Assembly (NCBI GenBank): GCA_029983505.1
Contig: JASBZK010000005.1
Location: 1 to 64,000, forward strand
Direction: 5' to 3'
Source of the DNA: Porphyromonas sp.
GTDB taxonomy: Bacteria > Bacteroidota > Bacteroidia > Bacteroidales > Porphyromonadaceae
DNA length: 64,000 nucleotides
Under the pieces are notes generated by a model, which made no database searches, had not been told where the DNA came from, and saw only the letters and a program-made list of their open reading frames with translations. Of the stretch, positions 25,358 to 33,930 are shown piece after piece. The position numbers were made by a program, and so were the translations under genes. How positions within the stretch are numbered: the first letter of the stretch is position 1; the number at the start of each line of letters is the position of its first letter.

Positions 25358-26707
25358 TCACTCGTCGGATCCGAAGCCGAAACGGATCACGGCATCCTCG
25401 TCGGTATCGATCTGAGGCTTGTGCGGGTCGGCGGTACGCGGCACGTCGGACAGGGTGGGAGGGGTGGAGGGCAGAACCTTTTCGGGGGCGGCGGCTTGGG
25501 CGGGCTTACGGTAGCGAGCCAGCTCTTCGTCGCTCCTGGTGAGGGTGGGGGTGTCGGCGATGTAGGCGATGAAGGAGTCGTCGTCGAGTTCGTCGGGGGT
25601 GAAGATCACAGACCGGTAGCTCGTGAAGTTCCGGCTCCCCGAAGTGGCGGCGGGGTACCAAGTCTCGATGATCAGTTTCTCCTGCTCCTGAGTGTAGGTG
25701 TCGAGGTGGAGGTCTTCTTTGTCAAAGCCGGAAGCGAGGATGGTAATGCCCAACTCGTCCTCCATATACTCTTCGTCGCGCTGAGAGTAGCCCCAGATGA
25801 AGTTGAATTCTTTCTTAATCCGGCTCGTTGCTCTCTCGAGGTCTTTGACGACTTCGGCCTTGGGCTCGGAGCCTTCCTTGTAGGTGATGAGGAAGAGGAC
25901 GCGGGTCGCTTTGTCGAAATTGGTGGTATTGACAAGGGGCGACTGCAGGGCGCGGTCGATGGCCACTTTGATGCCCTCTGCTTTGCTTGCGAAGCCTCGT
26001 GTGATGATGCTTACTCCGCCGTCCAAGAGTGTGGTGCGGACGTCGGCGAAGTCGACGTTGACGACCGCAGGGAGCGTAATCAGCTCCGAGATGGAGCGGG
26101 CGCTCGTGGTCAGGGTCTCGTCGGCGCGTTTGAAGGCCTCGGAGATGGTGAGATCCGGGTAGACTTTGTAGAGGAGTTCGTTTTGGACGACGAGGATGGC
26201 ATCGACGTTCTTTTGGAGCTCTTCCACGCCGCGGATGGCTTGGAGGATCTTCTTTTTGCCCTCGAAGACGAAGGGGATCGTGACGATGCCTACGGTGAGG
26301 ATTCCTTTGTCCTTAGCTATGCGGGCGATGACGGGAGCTGCACCGGTCCCGGTGCCGCCGCCCATCCCCGCGGTGATGAAGACCATCCGGGTACCGTCGT
26401 TAAGTGCTTCTTCGATCTCGTCACGGCTCTCTTCGGCTGCTTTTTTGGCGAGCTCGGGGTTATTGCCGGCACCGAGTCCGCCTGTGGTGTGCTCTCCGAG
26501 GACGATGGTGTCGGGTATGGTGCTTTTGAGGAGGTGCTGACGGTCGGTGTTGCAGAGGAGGTAGGAGACGTTTTTGACGTTCTGCGAGTACATATAGTTC
26601 ACCGCGTTACCACCCCCGCCGCCCACGCCGATGACCTTGATGATGGTCGGATCCGCAGCGGTTTGGTTGTCTATCCTTAGGAGTTCGTCGCTATTTAGTA
26701 CGCTCAT
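25358..26707 (-). CDS. ftsZ: Cell division protein FtsZ
   Basis: The 449-residue tubulin homologue has the nucleotide-binding GVGGGGGNAV (about 27-36), the tubulin signature GGGTGTGAAP (116-125) and the T7 catalytic loop with NVDFADVRTTL (about 219). The C-terminal linker from about 375 is acidic and Pro-rich and ends in DAVIRFGFGSDE, which may be the conserved tip that binds FtsA. It polymerises into the Z ring. It starts 20 bases after the ftsA stop. Confidence 0.97.
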   Translation of the reverse strand: MSVLNSDELLRIDNQTAADPTIIKVIGVGGGGGNAVNYMYSQNVKNVSYLLCNTDRQHLLKSTIPDTIVLGEHTTGGLGAGNNPELAKKAAEESRDEIEEALNDGTRMVFITAGMGGGTGTGAAPVIARIAKDKGILTVGIVTIPFVFEGKKKILQAIRGVEELQKNVDAILVVQNELLYKVYPDLTISEAFKRADETLTTSARSISELITLPAVVNVDFADVRTTLLDGGVSIITRGFASKAEGIKVAIDRALQSPLVNTTNFDKATRVLFLITYKEGSEPKAEVVKDLERATSRIKKEFNFIWGYSQRDEEYMEDELGITILASGFDKEDLHLDTYTQEQEKLIIETWYPAATSGSRNFTSYRSVIFTPDELDDDSFIAYIADTPTLTRSDEELARYRKPAQAAAPEKVLPSTPPTLSDVPRTADPHKPQIDTDEDAVIRFGFGSDE

Positions 26708-26727
26708 AGTGGATGCTCAGTAAAGTG

Positions 26728-28236
26728 TTAGTCGGCTTCGTCAACCTCGGAGGGGAGTATTTTTTCGAATAAGCCCATCACTTGGTTAAATAGCCCTTTT
26801 CGCTCTCCTTTCATTGCCTGTTTGCGCGCCCGATTATCTTTCTCGGCGCGGACGGCTCTTGATGCGGCGGAGCGGGCTTCTTCGTCTGTCTCTTCTTCCT
26901 CGATTTCGGTCTGACTTGTGATCTCGTCCCAATCTTCGTCCGAAAGGAGCCTGGGGCGCGACGATTCTCTGTCTTGGTCTTGTCCGTCTCCCGCGCCGGT
27001 TCCGGAGATGGTGTGTGCCGTCTCGATGTTCAGTGCCTTAGGCTGTATGGGCTCGGCTTGGTCCGGTTCTTCCTCTTCCTCTATGATCGCCGTACACTCT
27101 TGGGAGGCTACGGTACACATGCTGTAGATGACGTTCCACTCGGGGTTTGAGACAAAGTACCCGTTGTCGGGGTCTTTCTGAGAAGACGCCATCTCTACTT
27201 TCGCGTGGAGCGAGTCTGCCACCATGTGAGGCAGCTCTTTGAGCTTCGAGCCTCCGCCGGTGATGACGATGCCTCCGGGCAGGTTCGTGTGTCCGAGTAC
27301 GGAATTCACGTAGCTGAGGATGTTGTCGACGATTTCCTGGGCACGCGCTTCGACGTACTGGTTGACTTCAAAAAGGGGCAGCTCTTTGCTCGATCTCTCG
27401 TCTGCGGTCTGTACGACGACGGTTTCGCTCTGGGACTTGGACGCGTTGGCACTGCCTTTTTCCTTCTTGACGCGCTCAGCCTCGGAGGAAGAGATGTGCA
27501 GGGCGGTGAGGTCGTAGGTGATGTTGCGTGAGCCGAGCGGCAGGGTAAAGAGACCGATAAGGACGCCTCTATCGTAGACCGCCACGGAGGTGCAGCCGCT
27601 GCCGAAGTCTATGATGGCACAGCCGAGTCTTTTTTGTTCTTTGGTGAGAAACCTCTCGCCCAAGATGATGGGAGAGGGGAGGGTGCCTGCCACTTCCGTT
27701 TCGAGTTTGTCTTCGAGGACGGTGTAGATCCCTTCGCGGAGGGATCTGCGGGCGAGTATCATCTGGCTCTTGACCTTGAGGGTGCGGGCTTTTACGCCGA
27801 CTGGATTGTCGGTGAAGACGTTATTGGCGTAGTAGACCTGGTCGATCTCACCGAGAGACACGTATCGGTCGTCGGTGTAGGTATTGAGTCGGGCGACGAG
27901 TGCGTCAATGTCCTCGTGCGTAAGCTCGTGCTCTTCGGCGTAAGTCTCTTCCAGCTCGTGTTCGCGGCTGTGGAGGCTCTGACCGCCTATGTTGGTGTAG
28001 ACTTTGATGATGGAGCGGTCGACCTGTCTCTCGAGGAGGTCTAAGAGATTATAGAGTTTTTTCGCGGTCTCTTCGAGGTTGTAGACTACGCCGCGCACGA
28101 TGCAGCCGTCGCTCTTGACCTCTTCGCGCGCCACTATCTTAAAAGAACCGTCTGCCTTTTTATCGGCGACGGCACCTTTGATCTTCTCTGTCCCGAAGTC
28201 GATGACCGCGACAGAATATGTTCCTGCTTCCTCCAT
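26728..28236 (-). CDS. ftsA: Cell division protein FtsA
   Basis: The 502-residue actin-like ATPase has FtsA motifs: phosphate 1 IDFGTEKIKG (about 12-21), the 1C-domain insertion, phosphate 2 IIDFGSGCTSVAVYDRG (about 210-226) and the adenosine motif VITGGGSKL. It ends in an amphipathic helix (FNQVMGLFEKIL) that would bind the membrane. A long charged linker of about 85 residues precedes that helix and is longer than in E. coli. It anchors FtsZ to the membrane. No ftsQ gene lies directly upstream. Confidence 0.95.
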   Translation of the reverse strand: MEEAGTYSVAVIDFGTEKIKGAVADKKADGSFKIVAREEVKSDGCIVRGVVYNLEETAKKLYNLLDLLERQVDRSIIKVYTNIGGQSLHSREHELEETYAEEHELTHEDIDALVARLNTYTDDRYVSLGEIDQVYYANNVFTDNPVGVKARTLKVKSQMILARRSLREGIYTVLEDKLETEVAGTLPSPIILGERFLTKEQKRLGCAIIDFGSGCTSVAVYDRGVLIGLFTLPLGSRNITYDLTALHISSSEAERVKKEKGSANASKSQSETVVVQTADERSSKELPLFEVNQYVEARAQEIVDNILSYVNSVLGHTNLPGGIVITGGGSKLKELPHMVADSLHAKVEMASSQKDPDNGYFVSNPEWNVIYSMCTVASQECTAIIEEEEEPDQAEPIQPKALNIETAHTISGTGAGDGQDQDRESSRPRLLSDEDWDEITSQTEIEEEETDEEARSAASRAVRAEKDNRARKQAMKGERKGLFNQVMGLFEKILPSEVDEAD

Positions 28237-28293
28237 TGCTTATTGATGTGTCTGTAAAAGCTTCGGTAGTACCGGGTAGTGATGTTATCCCTT

Positions 28294-28301
28294 CAAAGAT
28301 A
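28294..28301 (-). promoter_or_regulatory. -7 element of the ftsA-ftsZ operon
   Basis: On the minus strand TATCTTTG fits the -7 consensus 58 bases before the ftsA start. I see no good -33 element. With this promoter the division genes would not depend on read-through from the OstA-like gene. Confidence 0.4.
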
Positions 28302-28461
28302 CTAAAATGTTGGCAGAGTTTCCCTCCTAAAAAGTTAACGGATGCTCCTATTTCTCGGGGTACGGGGAGGGGAAAGCGAGACCACCGTGCAAATCCCTTT
28401 CTTTCGGTGTTGTGGCGCTCGTAGTCGGCTCTCAATGGAAGTCCGCTTGCGATAAGCCGTT

Positions 28462-28552
28462 TATTTTTGACCCGTATCTCGTGCTTTCCTCGGTCTGTAG
28501 GTCGTGTCTTTGCCGGTCCGTGTCTCGAACTTTTCTCGGACTGTACCTCTTT
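28462..28552. repeat. Intergenic palindromic modules (locus 6)
   Basis: The modules are GACCCGTATCTCGTG, CTCGGTCTGTAGGTCGTG, CCGGTCCGTGTCTCG and TCTCGGACTGTACC in tandem. They take up the upper half of the 387-base gap at 28237-28623 between the small membrane protein gene and ftsA; the rest holds the ftsA -7 element and no gene that I can support. Confidence 0.7.
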
Positions 28553-28623
28553 CCGGCGCATAATAGACCTCAATGCTTGCGGTTGGCGATGTCCACGGAA
28601 GTCGGAACCGGGAGCGGAGACGC

Positions 28624-28980
28624 TTAGAAATTGAGCCCGAAGTAGCTGAAAAACTTGATGCCGATATTGTCGTAGAGCCAGAAGAAAAAGACCAAGAGAA
28701 GCGCCAAGACGAGGAAGAGGATCCAGTTCTTTTGCTGCATAGAGCTGCGGAATTGTTCCCTATTCCCATACGAATTGATGCGGTCGGATTCCTTACGGAA
28801 AATACCTCTGAGACGCTCCTTCTGAACCTCTCCGTCTTCGTCGTCAAACTCCTCGGGGTAGTACTTGCGCCTCGCCCGGTCTATCTTCTTCTGCAGTTCC
28901 TCCTTCTTGGGGTCGTAGAAACGGGGCGTGTACCGAAATTTCTTCGGCTTCGGCGACTTGTAAAAGTTCATTATGCCCAT
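28624..28980 (-). CDS. Small membrane protein between ostA-like gene and ftsA
   Basis: I do not recognise a named family. The 118-residue protein begins MGIMNFYKSPKPKKFRYTPRF, has a charged helical region (about 20-65, likely cytoplasmic), and one C-terminal membrane helix (about 88-108, LFLVLALLLVFFFWLYDNIG). The start is 4 bases after the stop of the OstA-like gene, so they are cotranscribed. The 50 codons of open frame upstream overlap that gene in another phase and I leave them out. A role in envelope assembly is inferred from context. Confidence 0.75.
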   Translation of the reverse strand: MGIMNFYKSPKPKKFRYTPRFYDPKKEELQKKIDRARRKYYPEEFDDEDGEVQKERLRGIFRKESDRINSYGNREQFRSSMQQKNWILFLVLALLLVFFFWLYDNIGIKFFSYFGLNF

Positions 28981-28984
28981 AGTG

Positions 28985-30814
28985 TCAGTTCGATTTTGAG
29001 GATTCGGAGTTGGATGTTTGGGGGTTGGAAGCTTTGTCTGCTTCGGGGACTTCTTTCTTCTCTTCCGCTTCGGGAGGCGGGTCGGAGAAGAGTGAGCCGG
29101 AGGGCTTGGCTGCCTCTTGGAGCTCGGCACTCATACCCGATCCGGGTGTCGGTGTCTTGCGGAAAAGGTCGTTTTTGCTCTTCGGCCGTCCTTCGGGGAA
29201 CCACACGAAGCCGGGGTAGACGTACTTGTCGCTCGAGAGAAGCGGCACGGGCGTAATCTCTCCCGTGGTCTTGTCCTCCATCACGATGCGGCTTATTTCC
29301 TCGTCTTCGAACTGCATCAAGATGGCGCTGCTTTGGCTCCGAACCTGCTCCGTGGCGAGGCTGTCTTCGGCTTGGTTGTAGTAGACGACTTCGGCGTTAC
29401 CGGTGGTGCGGACGGAGTCGAGTGCCTGTCCCGAGAAGTACGCCGTCACTTCGCGTCCCCGGAGTTGGTTGAAGAGGTTCTCCTTCTTCTCGTGCAGCGG
29501 TCCTTCGCTGACGGCGGAAGAGAGGTAGGCGTTTTGGCGGATGAAAGCGTGGTCGAGAGCCGAGTCCTTCATAAAAAGGGTGACGGTATCGCCCGTGACT
29601 TGGGACGCTCCGCTCCAGATGAACGGTCGTCCCTTGAAGTTCAAAAGCGAGTCTTTCGTCAGATACTCCAAGCTGTCGGCCACAGCCTGGACGTTCGAGC
29701 GGTAGAGACGGGCATTGCCGCGTCCCTTGAAGAGGTGGTTCAGTGAGTCGGTTTTGAGCATCTCCATCTCTTCGGATGCCGCCCAAAGGGTGTCCTTGGA
29801 GGAGTACTCGACGAGGTATGCGCTGTCGCGGGCGATGCCGTGCTCCGTATCCTCGTGGTACTCGATATAATTGCCCCTTAGTTCGACCTTTTGGGCCGTG
29901 TCTCTGAGGATGACGTTGCCAAAAAGGAGTGCCAGAGAGTCCTTGCGGTTGTAGAAAAGGGAGTCGCCCGTCATCCACTGGGAGTTAGACGTAATCTCGG
30001 CACGGTCGAGGAGGTTGGCCACCTCGTGCTCCGTGTCGTAGGTGCCCCGTTTGGCGTGAATCACCCCGCTGTCGCTGACGATCTCCGTAGGACCCATAAT
30101 GGTGGCTATGTGGGTGTTGGTGTCGTAAAAGAGCGTGTCCGAGTAGAGGGTGAAGTTGTCGTTTTCGAGCACCACTTCGTCATTGAAAGTGGCGGTCCGG
30201 GTATTCGTGTCGTACTCCCCGTAGATGCTATTGAGGATGTTGAGGCTGTCGGTGATGGTGCCGTGGTCAAAGTAGTAGCCGACGCCCACGGATCGGTCGT
30301 AGTCGAGGGAGTCGGTATAGAGGGTGGTCTGCCCCTGCTCCATACGGACGAGATATCTCAGACGGGCAAGCATTAGGTTCCCGTCGTAATCGAGGTAATT
30401 GCAGTAGATGTGGAGCGAGTCACCTTGGTCGATGCGCACCTGCCCGTAGGCCTCAAAGCGGTTCTGTGCTTCATAGAGGAGCGCCGAGTCGCAGTACATA
30501 TAGGCATTTTTGTGCCGGAAAACAACGTTGCCTTTCAGAACCTGTGCGTCCGGATTCGCCACTTTGTCGTAGCTCCAGAGGTCGACGTGTTCGATGAAAA
30601 TCAGCTCCTTACCCGGCTCCGGCGCAGACGAAGAAGAGGGCGGAGGGGTTCCTTTCGTCCGGGTGGCGGGCGGTGCCAAGGTGTCGTTTGCGGAGCGTCC
30701 CGTGGTCAGGAAGTCGAGAGTGAGGGAGACGCTGCCGCCTGCTCTCGTGCCTATGAGGGCAAAGAGCATCAAAGAGACCAAGGCGGCTATGGGACTTATG
30801 GCGTGTTTGCGCAT
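28985..30814 (-). CDS. OstA/LptA-like periplasmic protein
   Basis: The 609-residue protein has an N-terminal hydrophobic signal (about 7-28), a Pro/Ser-rich linker and then a long beta-strand repeat region (about 70-520) typical of OstA/LptA-like beta-jellyroll proteins: repeated units such as LKGNVVFRHKNAYMYCDSA and LEYLTKDSLLNFKGRPF. LptA-type proteins shuttle LPS across the periplasm. At three times the size of E. coli LptA, this is the enlarged form found in Bacteroidota. The C-terminal tail is low complexity and acidic. Confidence 0.88.
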   Translation of the reverse strand: MRKHAISPIAALVSLMLFALIGTRAGGSVSLTLDFLTTGRSANDTLAPPATRTKGTPPPSSSSAPEPGKELIFIEHVDLWSYDKVANPDAQVLKGNVVFRHKNAYMYCDSALLYEAQNRFEAYGQVRIDQGDSLHIYCNYLDYDGNLMLARLRYLVRMEQGQTTLYTDSLDYDRSVGVGYYFDHGTITDSLNILNSIYGEYDTNTRTATFNDEVVLENDNFTLYSDTLFYDTNTHIATIMGPTEIVSDSGVIHAKRGTYDTEHEVANLLDRAEITSNSQWMTGDSLFYNRKDSLALLFGNVILRDTAQKVELRGNYIEYHEDTEHGIARDSAYLVEYSSKDTLWAASEEMEMLKTDSLNHLFKGRGNARLYRSNVQAVADSLEYLTKDSLLNFKGRPFIWSGASQVTGDTVTLFMKDSALDHAFIRQNAYLSSAVSEGPLHEKKENLFNQLRGREVTAYFSGQALDSVRTTGNAEVVYYNQAEDSLATEQVRSQSSAILMQFEDEEISRIVMEDKTTGEITPVPLLSSDKYVYPGFVWFPEGRPKSKNDLFRKTPTPGSGMSAELQEAAKPSGSLFSDPPPEAEEKKEVPEADKASNPQTSNSESSKSN

Positions 30815-30917
30815 TCAGTTTTGAGGGAGAGGAGTTCGGAGTGGGGAGACAAGGGAGGTAGGGGCTTGTAGCCTCTCTGGGCACAAGTGCAGTGCCGTTT
30901 GCCTCTCTGTCTACGCG

Positions 30918-30925
30918 CAAATATA
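30918..30925 (-). promoter_or_regulatory. -7 element of the OstA-like gene
   Basis: On the minus strand TATATTTG matches the -7 element 103 bases before the start codon. No convincing TTTG was found 19-21 bases upstream. Confidence 0.4.
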
Positions 30926-31002
30926 CCAATAGTTCGGGGAGAGGTCGACGGACTGTCCGTCGCATCTCCGGTTACAGGTATTAGAAACGTTTATGGTGTA
31001 GT

Positions 31003-32196
31003 CTAACCGTTCGAGGCGGGTTTGGGCGTATAGAGAAACATTCGCAACCAGAGGAGTAGCCCGGTGTAGGCACCGAGTCCTATGTCGAAGAGGAGTACTT
31101 TTGAGATAGAAGGGGGACAGAGAAAGTCCATGGGAAGGATGCCGAAGACGACGAAGAGGAGAGCCGTGCAAAGATGGTCGAACCGGGTGCGTTCGCTCTT
31201 CGTGAAGTAGAAGAGGAGCCAGCCGAGCATACCGATGATGTAGGTGTTGGCCTCGGTGGCGTTGCCCCAGACGAGCATTCCCACCATCAGTGTGCCTAAT
31301 AGCCCGGCACGGAATTGGTAGTCGTTGCGGAGACGTCCCGAGAGGAGGAGAGCCCCGTCTTTGAGTACGGGAAAGAGGATGCCGCCAAGCAATATGGGGA
31401 TGGTGTAGGGTAGAAAGCCGTGGAAGCCGAGACGGTAGAGGTGTGAGGTGATGCCGTGGTACCTTGAGGGCTCTTTGCCGTCCAACCATCTGACCCAGTC
31501 CAAGGTGAAGTCGGTCAATCCTTCGAGTCCGGTGAAAAGAGCCGGTAGGAGCAGTCCCGCCAAAACCATAACAATGCCGGCGAAGATTCTCCACGGCTTT
31601 TTCCAAAAGTCGGGGTAGAAAAGGAAGAGCAAGGCGACCATCCCCGGGTAGACTTTCGTCAGACCACCGACCACGACGATCAGCATCGCCCAGATATACC
31701 GTTTCTCCTCTAAGAGTAGCAGTATAAGTAAGCAGAAGGCCGCATTGAGAGGGTTGTATTGCATCGCCTGCAGCGAGCTGATGAGGACGACGATGGTGTA
31801 GAAGAAGACAAAGGCAAACCTCTTGTCTCCCCCTTCCGGGGAGGGATGTCGGAATACTTTTGTCCTCGCCATCGCATAAAAGAGTACGCAGAAACTCAAG
31901 AGTGTCCAGATTATCGCTCCGAGCCAAACGGGCAGGATGGCAAAGGGGAGAAAGAGGAGACTGAAGAGTGGCGGATACTGATATCGATCCAATTCTCGCC
32001 CACTCTCCGAGATATGGTTCCAGGAGATGTAGGGGTTCTGACCGCTCCAAGAGTCCAAGACCCCGTAGCGGAATATCTCGAAATTGAATGTTCGCCGTGA
32101 GATGATGACTGCAGAGACAAAGATTAGTGTCGCAATGAATCCGACCCAAAAGAGTGTCTTAGGACGGGCAAGCGAGGCAAGAATGCGTTGGCGCAT
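31003..32196 (-). CDS. Membrane glycosyltransferase, GT87 (DUF2029) family-like
   Basis: The 397-residue protein has about ten membrane segments. After the first helix comes a periplasmic loop with the signature DSWSGQNPYISWNH and YQYPPLF, typical of polyprenyl-phosphomannose-dependent GT87 mannosyltransferases and related GT-C enzymes. A further conserved segment is LTKVYPG. It probably adds a mannose-type sugar to an envelope glycan on the periplasmic side. I start at MRQRILASLARPK; 29 upstream codons are likely leader. It stands alone between two gaps. Confidence 0.8.
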   Translation of the reverse strand: MRQRILASLARPKTLFWVGFIATLIFVSAVIISRRTFNFEIFRYGVLDSWSGQNPYISWNHISESGRELDRYQYPPLFSLLFLPFAILPVWLGAIIWTLLSFCVLFYAMARTKVFRHPSPEGGDKRFAFVFFYTIVVLISSLQAMQYNPLNAAFCLLILLLLEEKRYIWAMLIVVVGGLTKVYPGMVALLFLFYPDFWKKPWRIFAGIVMVLAGLLLPALFTGLEGLTDFTLDWVRWLDGKEPSRYHGITSHLYRLGFHGFLPYTIPILLGGILFPVLKDGALLLSGRLRNDYQFRAGLLGTLMVGMLVWGNATEANTYIIGMLGWLLFYFTKSERTRFDHLCTALLFVVFGILPMDFLCPPSISKVLLFDIGLGAYTGLLLWLRMFLYTPKPASNG

Positions 32197-32314
32197 AAGA
32201 GCTTGGAGTGTTAGTAATTCGGAGATCAGGTGAGGTCGGTACGGGAAATAGGCGCGTAGCGACGACCGGAGATTCAGACACACGCAAACCGTAAGAGGTG
32301 TCGTTTTTGTTCTG

Positions 32315-32322
32315 CAAACGTA
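32315..32322 (-). promoter_or_regulatory. Possible -7 element of the GT87 gene
   Basis: TACGTTTG on the minus strand matches TAnnTTTG 119 bases before the start codon. No -33 element is evident. Confidence 0.35.
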
Positions 32323-32404
32323 GCATTAATTTTGGATATTCAGTGGGGAATGAGATGTACACTGCTAACACCTCTCTCTGCTAACTACTAACTGCTGACT
32401 AAAT

Positions 32405-32490
32405 TTGGTACAGACCGGGACAAAATTTTTGCCCCGTATCTCGAGGTGGCGAGGTACGGGGCAAAAAGATATTTTAGGTACGTGCAAAAA
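32405..32490. repeat. Intergenic palindromic modules (locus 7), 18-bp hairpin
   Basis: TTTTTGCCCCGTATCTCG (32426-32443) pairs with 32450-32467 with one wobble or mismatch. It is flanked by TTTGGTACAGACCGGGA on the left and TAGGTACGTGCAAAAAAATC on the right; the last module ends 3 bases from the surA stop, a typical placement at gene 3' ends. Confidence 0.75.
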
Positions 32491-32492
32491 AA

Positions 32493-33911
32493 TCACTTGC
32501 GTTCTACCCAGCCGGGGTAGCGGAACGCGCAGTCGCGATACCCGGGGCTGATGTTGACGAATGTGGTCTTTTGCTTCTCTTTGATCCACTCCTCGATCAT
32601 ATCGCCCCGTTTCTTATTTTCCACAAGTCCTTTGATCACTTGGTAGTCTTCGATGACGTTGGCGCGGTGACCGGGATGGCGGGCTTGGAGACGGGCGATG
32701 GCGACGACTTGGTTGTTGTTTTTGTCGTACATCCGGAAAGGCTTCGTCATCGCACCCACTTCGAGACCGGAGACCATGGCGGAGACTTCCTGCGGGAGGT
32801 CGGAGAGCTCGAAGCGTGCGGTCCCGTAGTTTTGGGACTGCTGGTTGCCGTTCACCATCTGACCGTTGGAGAGGCGGGTGTCTTCGTCGAAGGAGTAGTA
32901 CATCGCTGCCTCTCCAAAGGTGAGGCTGTCCTTGGTGATCACACGGGCGATGGAGTCCAAGCGCGCAGTGGCTTTGTCGATTTCGGAGGTCTCGATCTCG
33001 GGACGGAGCATGATGTGGCGGACATTGATGAGGTCGCCTCTCTTAGCGATGAGCTGGATGATGTGGTAGCCCTTCTTGGTCTGGACGATGCGCGATACCT
33101 TCGAAGGGTCGCGTAGGGAAAAAGCGACGTTCGCGAACTCGGGCTCGAGCTCGGCGCGACCGAGGAATCCCAGCTCACCGCCCTTGACCGCCGTCTCGTT
33201 ATCTTGGGAGTAAAGGCGCGCGAGGGTGGCAAAGTCGTACTGACCGCTATTGATCTGCTTGGTGAAGTCGATGAGGCGTGCCTTTACTTTGTCTATCTCC
33301 GAGACGGAGACTTTGGGCTTCACGGTGATGAGCTGCACTTCTACGGTTTCGGGCATAAAAGGCAGGGAGTCTTTATTGACTTCGTCGTAGAAACGGGTCA
33401 CTTCGCTCGGGGCGACATTCACTTCCCCGACGAGCTTCTGCTGCATCTGCATCACCGTAATCTCTTCGGCTACGATCTTGCGGCGCTCTTCCCTGATTTT
33501 GGCGTAGGGCTGACCGAGGTATTCCTCCACTTTTTCACGACCTCCGAGCTCGTTGGTGACCTGCTGAAGCCAGCGGTTGACTTCCTGGCTGATGAGGCGC
33601 TCCTCCGGAACTACGGAGTCGATGGCAGCCTGATTGAGGAAGAGCTTCTGCACCGCCATCTGCTCGGGGATCATACAGCGTGCGTCGCCTTGGAACTTCT
33701 GTCCCATACTCTCGTAGTACAGCCTCTGGCGCTCGATGTCGGAGCGGAGGATGGGTTCGTCGCCTACGATCCAAGCCACTTCGTCGATGACGTTGGCCTT
33801 GCTTACGGGTTTGGAGGGAATGGGAGCAGTCTCTTTCTTTTGGGCAAAAGCGCCGGTGCTGCCGAGGAGTAAAAGGAGCAGCGCAGCGGCTGAGCATATC
33901 GTTTTTTTCAT
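32493..33911 (-). CDS. surA: SurA-like periplasmic chaperone and peptidyl-prolyl isomerase
   Basis: The 472-residue protein has a signal peptide (ending GAFAQ), a SurA_N helical domain (about 35-170) and two parvulin domains (about 178-280, with GGELGFLGRAELEPEFA; and about 285-385, with INVRHIMLRPEIE). It assists folding of outer-membrane proteins. The start is MKKTICSAAALLLLLLG; the frame upstream overlaps glnS. It lies 19 bases after glnS and is the last gene of a probable mlaE-mlaF-glnS-surA operon. Confidence 0.93.
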   Translation of the reverse strand: MKKTICSAAALLLLLLGSTGAFAQKKETAPIPSKPVSKANVIDEVAWIVGDEPILRSDIERQRLYYESMGQKFQGDARCMIPEQMAVQKLFLNQAAIDSVVPEERLISQEVNRWLQQVTNELGGREKVEEYLGQPYAKIREERRKIVAEEITVMQMQQKLVGEVNVAPSEVTRFYDEVNKDSLPFMPETVEVQLITVKPKVSVSEIDKVKARLIDFTKQINSGQYDFATLARLYSQDNETAVKGGELGFLGRAELEPEFANVAFSLRDPSKVSRIVQTKKGYHIIQLIAKRGDLINVRHIMLRPEIETSEIDKATARLDSIARVITKDSLTFGEAAMYYSFDEDTRLSNGQMVNGNQQSQNYGTARFELSDLPQEVSAMVSGLEVGAMTKPFRMYDKNNNQVVAIARLQARHPGHRANVIEDYQVIKGLVENKKRGDMIEEWIKEKQKTTFVNISPGYRDCAFRYPGWVERK

Positions 33912-33930
33912 ATCTTCCGGGGGTAAAGGG

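Noticed and set aside
25421..26680. A 419-codon plus-strand frame opposite ftsZ
   Set aside because: FtsZ motifs are complete on the minus strand; the opposite product is Gly/Val/Asp-rich low complexity typical of antisense frames.
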